In this document: positions 17,541 through 27,027 of the stretch, one piece after another
Position numbering within the stretch: position 1 is the stretch's first letter
How the letters are laid out: the number at the start of each line of letters is the position of its first letter
Assembly (NCBI GenBank): GCA_964342305.1
Contig: CAYFGK010000016.1
Coordinates: forward strand, 1 to 64,000
Reading direction: 5' to 3'
Length of the DNA stretch: 64,000 nucleotides
From: DT-110 sp964342305
GTDB taxonomy: Bacteria > Bacteroidota > Bacteroidia > Chitinophagales > Saprospiraceae
Position numbers and translations under genes: made by a program
The notes under the pieces: model-generated
Databases searched by the model: none
Told to the model about the DNA's origin: nothing
Seen by the model: the letters and a program-made list of their open reading frames with translations, nothing else

Positions 17541-19838
17541 TTAATCAAGTATCTGCAACTTGGCAAACTTGAGCATGATCCGTCGCTCGGAGTTGTCGAT
17601 CTCCTTGAAAAAGATGGTCGCTATCCGGTTTTCGGTACTTCCATCAATGCTGAGCACTTTACCTTCGCCGAACTTAAGGTGCAGGACCTTCATGCCGGTC
17701 TGGATCTCCGAACTGGGGTTGGGCTTAAAGGTATCCGGATCGACTTTCAGGGAAGCCGTTCGCGCATCGGTACGCTCCTTGAATGAACCACGCACGGTGG
17801 CCGAAGGTGGTCCGGCCCGGTGTTCTTCCCGGCTAAAACGGGAACGGACGGCACTGCTCGATTCCACGTGGTCCCTGGGGATTTCTTCCAAAAAGCGACT
17901 TACCTCGTTATAGCGCATGTTTCCGTAGCGGTAGCGGCTGCTGGCGTAGGAAAGCGTGAGGTACTTTTCGGCCCGGGTAATAGCCACATAGAACAACCGG
18001 CGCTCCTCATCCAATCCCTCTGGTGACTCCAACGCCATGAAGGAGGGGAACAGTTTTTCCTCCAGTCCGACCAGGAAAACGGATGAAAATTCCAATCCCT
18101 TGGCCGAGTGTACCGACATCAAGGTTACATAATCCCCCGATTTGCTTTCGTCGTCCAGATCGGTAAGCAGGGCGATGTTTTGCAGATAGCTGGCCAGCGA
18201 CTTGTCGTTCACCTCGGCCGTGAGGTTTTCCACGTCATCGTCCTCGACGAAGGTTTTGATGCCTCCTAAAAGACTGGTTAGGTTATCTACGCGCATCGTA
18301 CCATCCTCGCTATTATCCTTCTTCAACAAGGTTAGTAAACCGGAATCTTTGGCAATACCTTCAGCAATTTCGTAGGCATCTGCGGTTTTCGACTTCTCGG
18401 CGTACGTCTCAATCAGGTGTTTGAAGCCCATGATACTGTTCATGGCCCGGGACGACACATTGGTCTGGGTCATGACTTCCCACAGCGAGCTATTCTGGGC
18501 GGCTGCCAGGTTGCTGATCTTTTCGACGGTAGTAGCACCAATTCCCCGTTTCGGGAAATTGATCACCCGGCGCAGCGCCTCCTCGTCTTGCTGATTGACG
18601 ATCAACCGCAAATAACCGATCAGGTCTTTGATCTCCTTGCGCTGGTAGAACGATTGGCCACCAAAGATCTTATAGGGAATATTGTACCGGCGCAGGTACT
18701 CCTCGAAGATTCGGGACTGGGCGTTGGTCCGGTATAGGATAGCGATCTCCTCATTGGAGAGGTGGTACCGGTTTTTCTGTTCGAGAATGGTATCCGCAAC
18801 CCGCTTGCCCTCTTCGGTATCCGTAAGGGCTTTGATGATCTTGATCTTTTGCCCTTCCCCCTTATCCGACCAGATCTTTTTGGGGATCTGGTTGCGGTTC
18901 AAGGTGATGATCTCATTGGCTGCCTGCACGATGTGTTCGGTAGAGCGGTAATTTTGCTCCAGCTTGAATACCTGGATGCCGTGTTTGGCAAAATCCTTTT
19001 CAAAGTCCAGGATGTTCTGGATGGTTGCCCCGCGGAAGGCATAAATAGACTGGGCATCGTCGCCTACTACGCAGATGTTGCGGGGGCTTTTCGGGTATTC
19101 CACGAGTTTTCGGACGATGGCGTATTGCAGGTGGTTCGTATCCTGAAACTCATCGACCAGGACGTACCGGAATTTCTCCCGGTATTTCTCCAGTACACCG
19201 TCGGGATTTTTTTGCAACAGCTCAAAGAGCCGGTAGAGCAGGTCGTCAAAATCCATGGCACCTGCCCGTTTACACCGGGCCGTGTATTTATGATAAATCT
19301 CTACGATAAACGGTTTTTTGGCCGCGCGGTCCTGTTCCATCAATTCCTGATTCTGGCGGTACAACGTAGGGGTGATCAGTGCACTCTTGGCCTGGGAAAT
19401 ACGCGCGCGGACAGCGTTTGGGTTATACGTATTCTTATCGAGATTCATCTCTTTAATGATAGTCCCGATCAGGCTCTTGGTATCGTCGGAATCGTAGATG
19501 GTAAAATTAGAGGGGTAACCGATCTTTTCAGCCTCTACCCGGAGTATACGGGCAAAAATGGAGTGGAAAGTGCCCGCCCATACTTTATTTGCGCGCATGC
19601 CAACGACCTGGGCGATACGGTCTTTCATTTCCCGGGCAGCCTTATTGGTAAAGGTCAGGGCCAGGATCTCCCAGGGAGCCACCCCGCTTTGTATGATGTG
19701 GGCAATACGGTAGGTCAGTACCCTGGTTTTACCGGATCCGGGACCAGCTACCACCAAAACCGGGCCATCCGTCGCAGTTACGGCCTGGCGCTGTACATCG
19801 TTTAATCCATTCAGGTAGGAATGCTCCGTCTGATTCAT
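17541..19838 (-). CDS. pcrA: UvrD/PcrA-type superfamily 1 DNA helicase
   Basis: ATP-dependent 3'-5' helicase for nucleotide excision and mismatch repair and for removing RecA or stalled polymerase. The 765 residues hold all SF1A motifs: Q-motif region, Walker A AGPGSGKT at 31-38, Walker B VDEFQDTN at about 230-237, motif III VGDDAQSIYAFRGA, motif IV LEQNYRS, motif V MSVHSAKGLEF and motif VI VAITRAEK. The C-terminus has the PcrA-type Tudor-like region (KVLHLKFGEGKVLSID). UvrA is also in the window, at 41929. Confidence 0.95.
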   Translation of the reverse strand: MNQTEHSYLNGLNDVQRQAVTATDGPVLVVAGPGSGKTRVLTYRIAHIIQSGVAPWEILALTFTNKAAREMKDRIAQVVGMRANKVWAGTFHSIFARILRVEAEKIGYPSNFTIYDSDDTKSLIGTIIKEMNLDKNTYNPNAVRARISQAKSALITPTLYRQNQELMEQDRAAKKPFIVEIYHKYTARCKRAGAMDFDDLLYRLFELLQKNPDGVLEKYREKFRYVLVDEFQDTNHLQYAIVRKLVEYPKSPRNICVVGDDAQSIYAFRGATIQNILDFEKDFAKHGIQVFKLEQNYRSTEHIVQAANEIITLNRNQIPKKIWSDKGEGQKIKIIKALTDTEEGKRVADTILEQKNRYHLSNEEIAILYRTNAQSRIFEEYLRRYNIPYKIFGGQSFYQRKEIKDLIGYLRLIVNQQDEEALRRVINFPKRGIGATTVEKISNLAAAQNSSLWEVMTQTNVSSRAMNSIMGFKHLIETYAEKSKTADAYEIAEGIAKDSGLLTLLKKDNSEDGTMRVDNLTSLLGGIKTFVEDDDVENLTAEVNDKSLASYLQNIALLTDLDDESKSGDYVTLMSVHSAKGLEFSSVFLVGLEEKLFPSFMALESPEGLDEERRLFYVAITRAEKYLTLSYASSRYRYGNMRYNEVSRFLEEIPRDHVESSSAVRSRFSREEHRAGPPSATVRGSFKERTDARTASLKVDPDTFKPNPSSEIQTGMKVLHLKFGEGKVLSIDGSTENRIATIFFKEIDNSERRIMLKFAKLQILD

Positions 19839-19896
19839 ACGTTCTCTTTTTCAAATTCGGAATGTTATACCGCTCCGTGAAAGCGGAAATCAGATG

Positions 19897-19938
19897 CCTA
19901 CCCCCTTCCATTTCCAAAGGGAAGGGGCAGGGGGTAGG
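19897..19938 (-). terminator. GC-rich inverted repeat between AhpD-like gene and uvrD
   Basis: Arms CCTACCCCC and GGGGGTAGG (19897-19905 with 19930-19938) plus an inner TTCC/GGAA pairing lie in the 131-base gap on the minus strand. There is no T-run after it, so it is a weak terminator candidate or a folded leader. Confidence 0.4.
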
Positions 19939-19969
19939 GTTTTCATTCCCTGCTGTTGACGGCTAAGGC

Positions 19970-20314
19970 TTATGCCTCCTTCTCGAGCGCCTCCCAATAT
20001 TCGACGGCTCTGCGCGTGTGCGGGATGCAGATCGAACCGCCTACGAGGTTGGCTATGGCGAATACTTCGTACACCTGTTCCCGGCTGACGCCCTGGTCGA
20101 AACACTTCCCGAGGTGATACCGGATGCAATCATCACAACGCAACACCATGGATGCCACCAGCCCCAGCAGTTCTTTGGTGGTGCTGTCCAGAGCACCATC
20201 CTGGTAGGCATTGGTATCCAGGTTAAAGAAACGCTTCAGGACCTTGTTGTCCTCTTGCAGGATCTTCTCATTCATCCTGGACCGGTAGCTGTTGAATTCC
20301 TCGATAATCGACAT
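19970..20314 (-). CDS. Carboxymuconolactone decarboxylase (AhpD-like) family protein
   Basis: This 114-residue all-alpha protein has the family's redox motif C-x-x-C-x-x-x-H (CDDCIRYH, about residues 60-67). The following alpha-helical block EVFAIANLVGGSICIPHTRRAVEYWE fits the AhpD fold. Members act as peroxidase-cycle thiol reductases or gamma-carboxymuconolactone decarboxylases; the CxxC form points to thiol chemistry. No peroxiredoxin is adjacent, so the partner is unknown. Confidence 0.88.
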   Translation of the reverse strand: MSIIEEFNSYRSRMNEKILQEDNKVLKRFFNLDTNAYQDGALDSTTKELLGLVASMVLRCDDCIRYHLGKCFDQGVSREQVYEVFAIANLVGGSICIPHTRRAVEYWEALEKEA

Positions 20315-20349
20315 GGAGCGGACGTACTTTTATGAGGCATAAAAGTAAA

Positions 20350-20379
20350 AAAAAAGCAGAGAGCACGTGGCCCTCTGCC
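20350..20379 (-). terminator. Intrinsic terminator, minus strand
   Basis: Inverted repeat GCAGAG/CTCTGC (20356-20361 with 20373-20378), extended by G-T pairs, is followed on the minus strand by nine T. It ends the transcript of the 20453-21613 gene. Confidence 0.8.
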
Positions 20380-20452
20380 AATAATCCTCGTTAAGAAACC
20401 CTTCACAAATGTGCTCTTCGGGGGAGGATGAGCCCCGTGTATATCTGGCTTA

Positions 20453-21613
20453 TTACAGATCGGAATTTGCCCGGTTTCGCTCCCGGGCACCTGGCCATTG
20501 TGGGGTGGTGAGCGGAGGAATACCGTGGCTGTCCGAAATATTGATGTATTGATTACCGTGTACGCTATTTTGGTTGCATTGGTCGGTCAGTGTCCAGTGC
20601 CTGATAAGTACCAGCCCGTAATCGGTGGTCAGGAGTTCGTCCTGCCAGTCTACGTCCATGGCGCATAGTTCCTGAATTTCCGCTGGTAATGATTGATTGC
20701 GCAGATAGGGGAACCCGGTGTATTCCGGACCAACCTGTTCGGGCCATTGATCGGCACGGGAGATAGTGATATGGGTTGCCGAAGGCAGCTGGACATCCGC
20801 AAAGGATGGCCGGTCGAGGGTAAGTAACTGAACGAAGTGTCCCTCATTGCCCCGGTCGTCCAGTGCCGACCATTCACGGGCAATTACTCCGCGAGCGTTC
20901 GTATAAAATGAAAAGTCTTTGATAGTATAGGCTCCTGCCTGATTGGGAAGCAGCAGGGTGAATTCGTCACCCGTGTGCAGGTAGGGGCTAACCCACTGCT
21001 CTTCCTGCAAGGTAGCAGAGGCGGGAATCCCGTTTACTAAAAGGCGGGGGGACGCCTCAGAGGAGGTAATAATGGAGCTCCCATTCAATGTCCAGCCAAA
21101 GTAGACGTAACCGCTGGCCGGTACAACAATCGTAAAATTGCCTTCCTGCCCGCGAGCCACTTCAACTGGAGTATTATTAGTCCCTTCAACCAATAACTTT
21201 GAATCGGGAGCTCCGGTGACATCTACCCCATCGTCACCATGTATCTTGGCACTCGTCCAGCGGGACGGGTGAAAATATCCGGTGAAGCCATGGACACCAC
21301 AGCCCAATTCGAAATACTCGTCCGAAAAAGTCAACGAAACGACCGTGCCACAATCCGATACCACTGTTGGCTTCGGAATAGAAGTGGTTGTATGTACCTC
21401 CTGGCAACTCAGACTGTAATGTGCGGGTTGCACGTGAAGTACGCACGTGTCGCGTGAATGACCTGTGGGGTCAATCGCTGCATGCTGTTCTTCAAACGCT
21501 GTGAAATTGGATGTAAGCGAGACTGAATGATTCGGCACCAGGGCCGACATTGGATTTCCAAAAAATCCTATCAGGCAGGCTGTTACCAGCCCGGTTTGTA
21601 TCGGTCTTTTCAT
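20453..21613 (-). CDS. Secreted protein of unknown function, adhesin-fragment-like
   Basis: This 386-residue protein has a signal peptide (about 1-24). A region at about 75-160 contains a cysteine-bounded beta domain (DCGTVVSLTFSDEYF...). The last 100 residues have RHWTLTDQCNQNS, resembling the WxxTDxCGN repeats of large Bacteroidota HYR-type adhesins. It ends in a short hydrophilic, proline-rich tail and lacks a gliding-type C-terminal sorting domain, so it may be a detached piece of a longer adhesin. A long leader with a promoter and an operator-like palindrome precedes it. Confidence 0.65.
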   Translation of the reverse strand: MKRPIQTGLVTACLIGFFGNPMSALVPNHSVSLTSNFTAFEEQHAAIDPTGHSRDTCVLHVQPAHYSLSCQEVHTTTSIPKPTVVSDCGTVVSLTFSDEYFELGCGVHGFTGYFHPSRWTSAKIHGDDGVDVTGAPDSKLLVEGTNNTPVEVARGQEGNFTIVVPASGYVYFGWTLNGSSIITSSEASPRLLVNGIPASATLQEEQWVSPYLHTGDEFTLLLPNQAGAYTIKDFSFYTNARGVIAREWSALDDRGNEGHFVQLLTLDRPSFADVQLPSATHITISRADQWPEQVGPEYTGFPYLRNQSLPAEIQELCAMDVDWQDELLTTDYGLVLIRHWTLTDQCNQNSVHGNQYINISDSHGIPPLTTPQWPGARERNRANSDL

Positions 21614-21778
21614 GAGATTACTAGTTTGGATGGATTTGAAGATCTACTCCTGATCCGTCCGGCCCAATGCATGTTTAAGGCAGGAGAACGAAAAATTGGG
21701 CTTCAATTCTAGTAAGTCCTAAACGACCGTTAGGTTTTAACGCATAAAACATGGGATGTATCGGTTTATGGGACAATG

Positions 21779-21799
21779 GATGTTTACACAGTAAACATC
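21779..21799. promoter_or_regulatory. Operator-like perfect inverted repeat
   Basis: GATGTTTAC-ACA-GTAAACATC is a perfect 9-bp inverted repeat with a 3-base spacer. It begins about 13 bases downstream of the predicted minus-strand -7 box (21812-21819). It would therefore sit at or just past the transcription start of the 20453-21613 gene, a usual place for a repressor site. No regulator is known for it. Confidence 0.5.
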
Positions 21800-21811
21800 G
21801 AACGCTTACTA

Positions 21812-21819
21812 CAAATATA
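21812..21819 (-). promoter_or_regulatory. -7 promoter box for the 20453-21613 gene
   Basis: The minus strand reads TATATTTG, an exact TAnnTTTG match. The leader to the ATG at 21613 would be about 190 nt. The rest of the 454-base gap (21614-22067) shows no coding potential. It contains a further degenerate inverted repeat pair near 21990-22035. Confidence 0.5.
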
Positions 21820-22067
21820 CTTTTTTAACCTCCCCAACCTATACCGCTTAACTGGTATTTTTTGTATAAATTTATTTGTAATGCGTTCGTCAGCGGCTTG
21901 TTTGCGAACAATATTCGTACAGGGTAGTTATGCATCGGACGAACACACCGCTTGCGAAAAGGTTTGGGGGTGCCGATCCTTTTCACTCGGATATTATCAC
22001 GACTCTAAATAAGTTGGAGCCATTAAATACTCCGAGTCGGTATTACCAATAAGCAGCTATTTAAAAT

Positions 22068-22529
22068 ATGCGTGTCAAAAAGAAAGAATGGAAGCAAATG
22101 CTTCCGCAGCCCCTCGAAATAGTCTGGGATTTTTTTTCCCGTCCGGAAAACCTCAACGATATGACACCCGATACGGTTTCCTTCGAGATCCTTTCCGAGG
22201 TGGCCGGACTCAACATGTACGAAGGCATGATCATCGCCTATCGCATCAGTCCCTTTGCCGGGATCAAAATGAATTGGGTCACGGAGATCACCCACATCGC
22301 TGATAAATCCTTTTTTGTCGACGAACAGCGCTTTGGCCCCTACGCCATGTGGCACCACGAGCACCATTTCGAGGAGGTCGATGGAGGCACCCTGATGACT
22401 GACCGCCTCCATTACAAGGTGCCCTATGGTCCCATCGGAACCCTGGCCGATCGCCTGTTCGTATCCTCCATGGTGGACGAGATCTTTGACTTTCGTCAAA
22501 AAGCCATGATCGAGCGCTTTGGCAGCTAA
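22068..22529 (+). CDS. SRPBCC-family ligand-binding protein
   Basis: This 153-residue START/SRPBCC-fold protein has the N-terminal strand and helix LPQPLEIVWDFFSRPENLNDMTP. It ends with the long helix typical of the fold (LFVSSMVDEIFDFRQKAMIERFGS). Family members bind hydrophobic ligands in a deep cavity. Homologues are often annotated as cell-division-inhibitor-like SRPBCC proteins, but nothing here shows that role. Its 3' end lies 11 bases from the convergent MATE gene stop. Confidence 0.85.
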   Translation: MRVKKKEWKQMLPQPLEIVWDFFSRPENLNDMTPDTVSFEILSEVAGLNMYEGMIIAYRISPFAGIKMNWVTEITHIADKSFFVDEQRFGPYAMWHHEHHFEEVDGGTLMTDRLHYKVPYGPIGTLADRLFVSSMVDEIFDFRQKAMIERFGS

Positions 22530-22539
22530 CCAATCGCGG

Positions 22540-23934
22540 CTAAATCGTAACCTTTTTCCAATTACCCCTGCGGAACAGGATCGCCGCAATAATGGCCAGG
22601 GCCGTTTCGGCGATTGCTATGGCCCAGCAAACACCGGCCAACCCCATATCGAGTGTGACCGCCAGGAAATATCCGAGGGGGATCTCCACCATCCAGAAGC
22701 AAAAAATATTGATCAGCATGGGGGTGCGTGTATCCCCCGCTCCGTTAAACGCCTGACTCAGCACCATGCCGTAGGAAAAGAAAATATAGCCCAGGCAGAT
22801 GATCCGCAGGGTAACGACACCGGCTTCCACGACGGCGGGCGTGTCGTCAAAGAATTGAATGATCTGGGGCGCGAGGATCATATAAACCAGGGATACCGTA
22901 ACCAGAAAAATAGTGTTGATGAGGCCGGCCCGCCACACGGATCGCTCCGCCCGGTCCGGTTCGCCGGCTCCCAGGTTTTGACCGACCAGAGTTGCAGCGG
23001 CATTAGATAGCCCCCACGAAGGCAGGATGGTGAAAATGATCAGCCGGATGGCAATCACGTAACCGGCAACGGCCTCGTCACCAAACAGCGCAATGATCCG
23101 CATCAGAAATATCCAACTGGCCGAGCTGATCAGGAATTGCATAGCACCGTTTGCCGATACCTTAACCAGTCGGCGGATAATATCCCAACGAATGCGCAGA
23201 TGTTCAAGCGTAAGGCGCACCACACTGCTGCCGCGGATCAATAGCCAAAACTGAAAGAGTACTCCTACGCCGCGTCCCGTGGCCGTAGCAATGGCCGCCC
23301 CTTTCAAACCAAGCTCCGGAAAAGGGCCAATGCCAAAAATAAGCACGGGATCCAGTATGATGTTGATACCATTGGCCAGCCATAAAGACTGCATCGCCAG
23401 AGAAGCATCGCCGGCCCCGCGAAAAATCCCGTTGAGCAAAAACAAGAGCATGATCACCACGTTACTGCCCATCACGATCCGCGTGTAAATAGCCCCATCG
23501 CGGACAACTTCCTCACTGCCACCCATTAATTCGAGAATACGATCGGCGTAAACTACCCCCACCATGCCGATCAGGGCCGATACCAGCACACCGATACCGA
23601 TGGCCTGGACCGAGGCAACCGCAGCCGCTACCGGATTTTTTTCACCTATTCGCCGGGCAACCATTGCCGTAGCACCCATGCTCATCCCGATCGAGATGGA
23701 ATACACCAGCGTGATTACTGATTCGGTAAGTCCGACCGTTGCAACAGCCTCCACCCCGATCCGTGAAACAAACAGTATATCAATTACAGAAAACAGGGAT
23801 TCCATAACCATCTCCAGGATCATAGGGATGGAAAGTACCAGCAAGGCCCGGTTTATGCTGCCGGTCGTTACTTCTTTTTCTTCGCCGCGGACCGCACCCC
23901 AAAAGAAACGTAAACCTCTCTTTAGTCGACTCAT
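22540..23934 (-). CDS. MATE-family multidrug/toxin efflux transporter
   Basis: Inner-membrane antiporter of 464 residues with 12 predicted helices in two six-helix halves. Each half starts with the typical pattern (LLVLSIPMILEMVMESLFSVIDILFVSRIG near residue 35; SANGAMQFLISSASWIFLMRI near 245). Substrate and coupling ion (Na+ or H+) are not readable from sequence. The ATG at 23934 is preferred over an in-frame TTG 21 bases upstream. It is convergent with the SRPBCC gene and has no regulator beside it. Confidence 0.92.
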   Translation of the reverse strand: MSRLKRGLRFFWGAVRGEEKEVTTGSINRALLVLSIPMILEMVMESLFSVIDILFVSRIGVEAVATVGLTESVITLVYSISIGMSMGATAMVARRIGEKNPVAAAVASVQAIGIGVLVSALIGMVGVVYADRILELMGGSEEVVRDGAIYTRIVMGSNVVIMLLFLLNGIFRGAGDASLAMQSLWLANGINIILDPVLIFGIGPFPELGLKGAAIATATGRGVGVLFQFWLLIRGSSVVRLTLEHLRIRWDIIRRLVKVSANGAMQFLISSASWIFLMRIIALFGDEAVAGYVIAIRLIIFTILPSWGLSNAAATLVGQNLGAGEPDRAERSVWRAGLINTIFLVTVSLVYMILAPQIIQFFDDTPAVVEAGVVTLRIICLGYIFFSYGMVLSQAFNGAGDTRTPMLINIFCFWMVEIPLGYFLAVTLDMGLAGVCWAIAIAETALAIIAAILFRRGNWKKVTI

Positions 23935-24101
23935 TGATGAATGTGTATATCCCAAGGACCACCAATCTCCAATGGTTATCTAAGCCAATGGTAGGCAGGT
24001 GTGCAGTCGGGTGTTTGAAATTCCTTCCTAATTACTCGTATGCTGCGCTAAAAGTTCCATCATCTATCCGGTAGTGCTTATCTTCCGGGAAAAAAGGGAT
24101 T

Positions 24102-26876
24102 ATGTCTGTCAAGAACTATGTTTGGCTCGTCTGTGGTTTGCTGCTTCCCGGATTGATTGCAGCCCAAACGGCCAGTAAAAAAGCAATAACCCACGAAGAT
24201 GTGGCGACCTGGAATGAGATTAGCCGTGACCAGATATCCAATGACGGCCGCTGGGTTACTTACGAATTGGTCTCCGAAGTCGGTGATCCGGAACTCGTGG
24301 TGTACGATGGGGTCACCGAAAAAGAGTGGCGCTATACGCGGGGAACCCGTGCTCAGATTAGCAACGGCAGCCGTGTGATCACTTTTACCATTAAGCCCGG
24401 TGAGGCAGAGGTTAAGGATATGAAACGCCGGGGTGTCAAACGCAAAGACCTGCCCGGTGACACCCTCGGGATCCTTAATCTGGAAACCATGGAGTTGGAA
24501 AAAATGGCCGGTATGGAGTCAGTCCAAATGCCCGATAAATGGGATGGATGGTTGTTTTACCAGGTTAAACAATCGGAAAAGGATACGGCTTTCGCCAAAA
24601 AACAAAGCGACGATAACGGGTATCACTTACAAGTGCGTTCCCTGACCGATGGAACGACAATTACACTGCCATTTGTAAAAGACTTTACCCTGGCCGAACG
24701 CTCACCGGCCCTCGCCATGTTGACCACCGGTACCGATGATATGGAGGCCGGTGTATACCATTGGCAACCTGACTCGGAGCCGTCTCTGGTGCTGGAAGGC
24801 CCCGAAGAGGTGAAACAGCTGAGCCTCGGCCGCGATGGCGAACAACTGGCGTTTCTCGCCTACATGGATACGATCGAACATCGCGTCACTCCTTTCCAAT
24901 TGTACCATTGGTCTGCCACGGGAGGCAGTGCATCCGCTCTGGCCGATGATCAGTCAGATTTTCTGCCCGACGATTGGCGGCTTTCCGAAAACGGCCGCAT
25001 CTACTTTTCCCGCAATGGCCAGCGTCTGTTCTTCGGTACGGCACCGCAGCCTATTCTGGAGGATACTTCCCTGCTCGAAGAAGAGATCGTACAGGTGGAG
25101 GTCTGGACAACCCGGGATTCCCGCCTGTATCCACAACAGAAGATCCAAATGAACCGGGATAAACGACAGACCTATCTGGCTATGTACAATATCACGGGTA
25201 ACCGTTTCCGGCAATTGGAAAACCTGGATATGCCCAGTGTCTCCGTTGGTGATGAAGGGAATGCTCGCTACGCTCTTGCCCAAAATGATGAGCCCTATCT
25301 GATTCGTACCTCCTGGGAAGGATATCCACCAGCCAAAGATGTCTACCTCATGGATCTGCAAACGGGATATACCAAAGAAATAGCCACCGAAATGAAGGGG
25401 TATCCATCCCTTTCACCTGCCGGCAAATACGTGTACTGGTTTGATTACCCCACCAACAATTGGCATGCCTACGCAACCGCTTCCGGCAAGGAGATTCAAT
25501 TGACCAATAATGAGACCGTCGCTTTCTACGACGAGACCGATGATCACCCCGATTATCCCGGCCCCTACGGTAGCGCGGGTTGGACGACCAACGACGATTT
25601 CTTTCTCGTGTACGATCGCTACGATGTTTGGCAGATCGACCCCAACCAGAAGATCCGGGCCTATAACTTGACCAATGGCCGGGAGATGAAGCGCCGATCC
25701 CGCTACATTCAGGTCGATCCCGAAGAACGTGCCATTGAAGAGGTCGGCCCTCTGTTGTTCCACTTCTTCGACGAGGAGAGCAAACGGGAAGGCTACCAAC
25801 AGTTTAACATCCACACCGGTGTCAAGGAGGTGATCGAAGAGGGCCCCTACAGTTACGATCGCCGTCCGACGAAAGCAAAAAATACCGATCGTTGGTTATT
25901 CACGCGGGAGAGTTATACTACTTTTCCCGATTTGCTCTACGGGCGTACGTTGAATTCCTATACCAAGATCAGCGATGCCAATCCTCAACAGGAGGAATTC
26001 CGCTGGGGAAATGCAGAACTATTCGATTTCGTCTCCCTGGACGGAGAACCTTTGCAGGGACTACTGGTCAAACCCGAAGACTTCGATCCGAATAAGAAGT
26101 ACCCGATGATCGTGAATTTCTATGAGCGGAGCACCGACGGATTGCACAGTCACCGGGCTCCGGAGTTTCACCGGTCCACCATCAATTATTCCTACTACGT
26201 CAGCAAGGGTTATATCATCTTCAATCCTGATGTACCGTACAAGATCGGTTACCCCGGCGAGAGCGCCTATAATTCCGTGATGGCCGGCGTGCAGGCCCTG
26301 CTACAGGAAGGCTATATTGATCGGGAGAATATCGGTGTGCAGGGACACAGCTGGGGTGGGTACCAGATCGCACACCTGGTTACGAAAACTGATCTGTTCA
26401 AGTGTGCCGAAAGTGGGGCACCGGTGGTCAATATGATCTCGGCCTACGGCGGTATCCGCTGGGGATCGGGTATGAGCCGCATGTTTCAGTACGAGCACAC
26501 CCAAAGCCGTATCGGAGGCTCCCTCTGGGAAAAGCCCCTGCTCTACATCGAAAACTCACCCATCTTCTCCATCAACAAGATCAACACACCCTTATTGATC
26601 CTGCACAACGACGAAGATGGCGCCGTGCCCTGGTACCAGGGGATTGAGTTTTTTGTAGCGCTGCGCAGGCTAGGTAAACCAGCCTGGATGCTCAATTACA
26701 ACGGCGAACCACACTGGCCGCTCAAACCACAGAACCGCCGGGATTTCCAGACCCGGATGGCCCAGTTCTTCGACCACTACCTCATGGGCGCTCCCAAACC
26801 GGAATGGATGGAAACGGGGGTTCCGGCCATGGAAAAGGGGATCGACCAGCACCTGGAGCTGATGGATCGACATTAA
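24102..26876 (+). CDS. Secreted S9-family prolyl oligopeptidase-like peptidase
   Basis: Predicted periplasmic serine peptidase of 924 residues. It has a signal peptide (about 1-21, ending LIAAQ), a long beta-propeller region with TolB-like repeats (about 40-620), and a catalytic alpha/beta-hydrolase domain (about 660-900). The likely triad is S750 in GHSWGGY, D839 in HNDEDGAVPW and H871 in GEPHWP. It is only distantly similar to the S9 peptidase at 11837 and has a different serine elbow, so it is a separate subfamily rather than a recent duplicate. An intrinsic terminator follows. Confidence 0.92.
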   Translation: MSVKNYVWLVCGLLLPGLIAAQTASKKAITHEDVATWNEISRDQISNDGRWVTYELVSEVGDPELVVYDGVTEKEWRYTRGTRAQISNGSRVITFTIKPGEAEVKDMKRRGVKRKDLPGDTLGILNLETMELEKMAGMESVQMPDKWDGWLFYQVKQSEKDTAFAKKQSDDNGYHLQVRSLTDGTTITLPFVKDFTLAERSPALAMLTTGTDDMEAGVYHWQPDSEPSLVLEGPEEVKQLSLGRDGEQLAFLAYMDTIEHRVTPFQLYHWSATGGSASALADDQSDFLPDDWRLSENGRIYFSRNGQRLFFGTAPQPILEDTSLLEEEIVQVEVWTTRDSRLYPQQKIQMNRDKRQTYLAMYNITGNRFRQLENLDMPSVSVGDEGNARYALAQNDEPYLIRTSWEGYPPAKDVYLMDLQTGYTKEIATEMKGYPSLSPAGKYVYWFDYPTNNWHAYATASGKEIQLTNNETVAFYDETDDHPDYPGPYGSAGWTTNDDFFLVYDRYDVWQIDPNQKIRAYNLTNGREMKRRSRYIQVDPEERAIEEVGPLLFHFFDEESKREGYQQFNIHTGVKEVIEEGPYSYDRRPTKAKNTDRWLFTRESYTTFPDLLYGRTLNSYTKISDANPQQEEFRWGNAELFDFVSLDGEPLQGLLVKPEDFDPNKKYPMIVNFYERSTDGLHSHRAPEFHRSTINYSYYVSKGYIIFNPDVPYKIGYPGESAYNSVMAGVQALLQEGYIDRENIGVQGHSWGGYQIAHLVTKTDLFKCAESGAPVVNMISAYGGIRWGSGMSRMFQYEHTQSRIGGSLWEKPLLYIENSPIFSINKINTPLLILHNDEDGAVPWYQGIEFFVALRRLGKPAWMLNYNGEPHWPLKPQNRRDFQTRMAQFFDHYLMGAPKPEWMETGVPAMEKGIDQHLELMDRH

Positions 26877-26895
26877 AAGGATGGCTTGAAAAAAG

Positions 26896-26937
26896 GAAGC
26901 ACGACAGGTATGACTCGTACCGGTCGTGCTTTTTTTA
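26896..26937 (+). terminator. Intrinsic terminator after the second S9 peptidase
   Basis: Stem AGCACGAC/GTCGTGCT (26898-26905 with 26923-26930), with an inner GGTA/TACC pairing, is followed by seven T. Confidence 0.85.
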
Positions 26938-27027
26938 TGCCAAAGATTGAATTTAAACAGCTTCTTAGTACTCTGTAACCTAAGTAACTTTGATTTATGG
27001 CTGTGCCTTTCGGCAAAAGTATCCCCG

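Noticed and set aside
18762..19805. 347-codon open frame on the + strand
   Set aside because: It is antisense to the UvrD/PcrA helicase motifs; a shadow of biased codon use.
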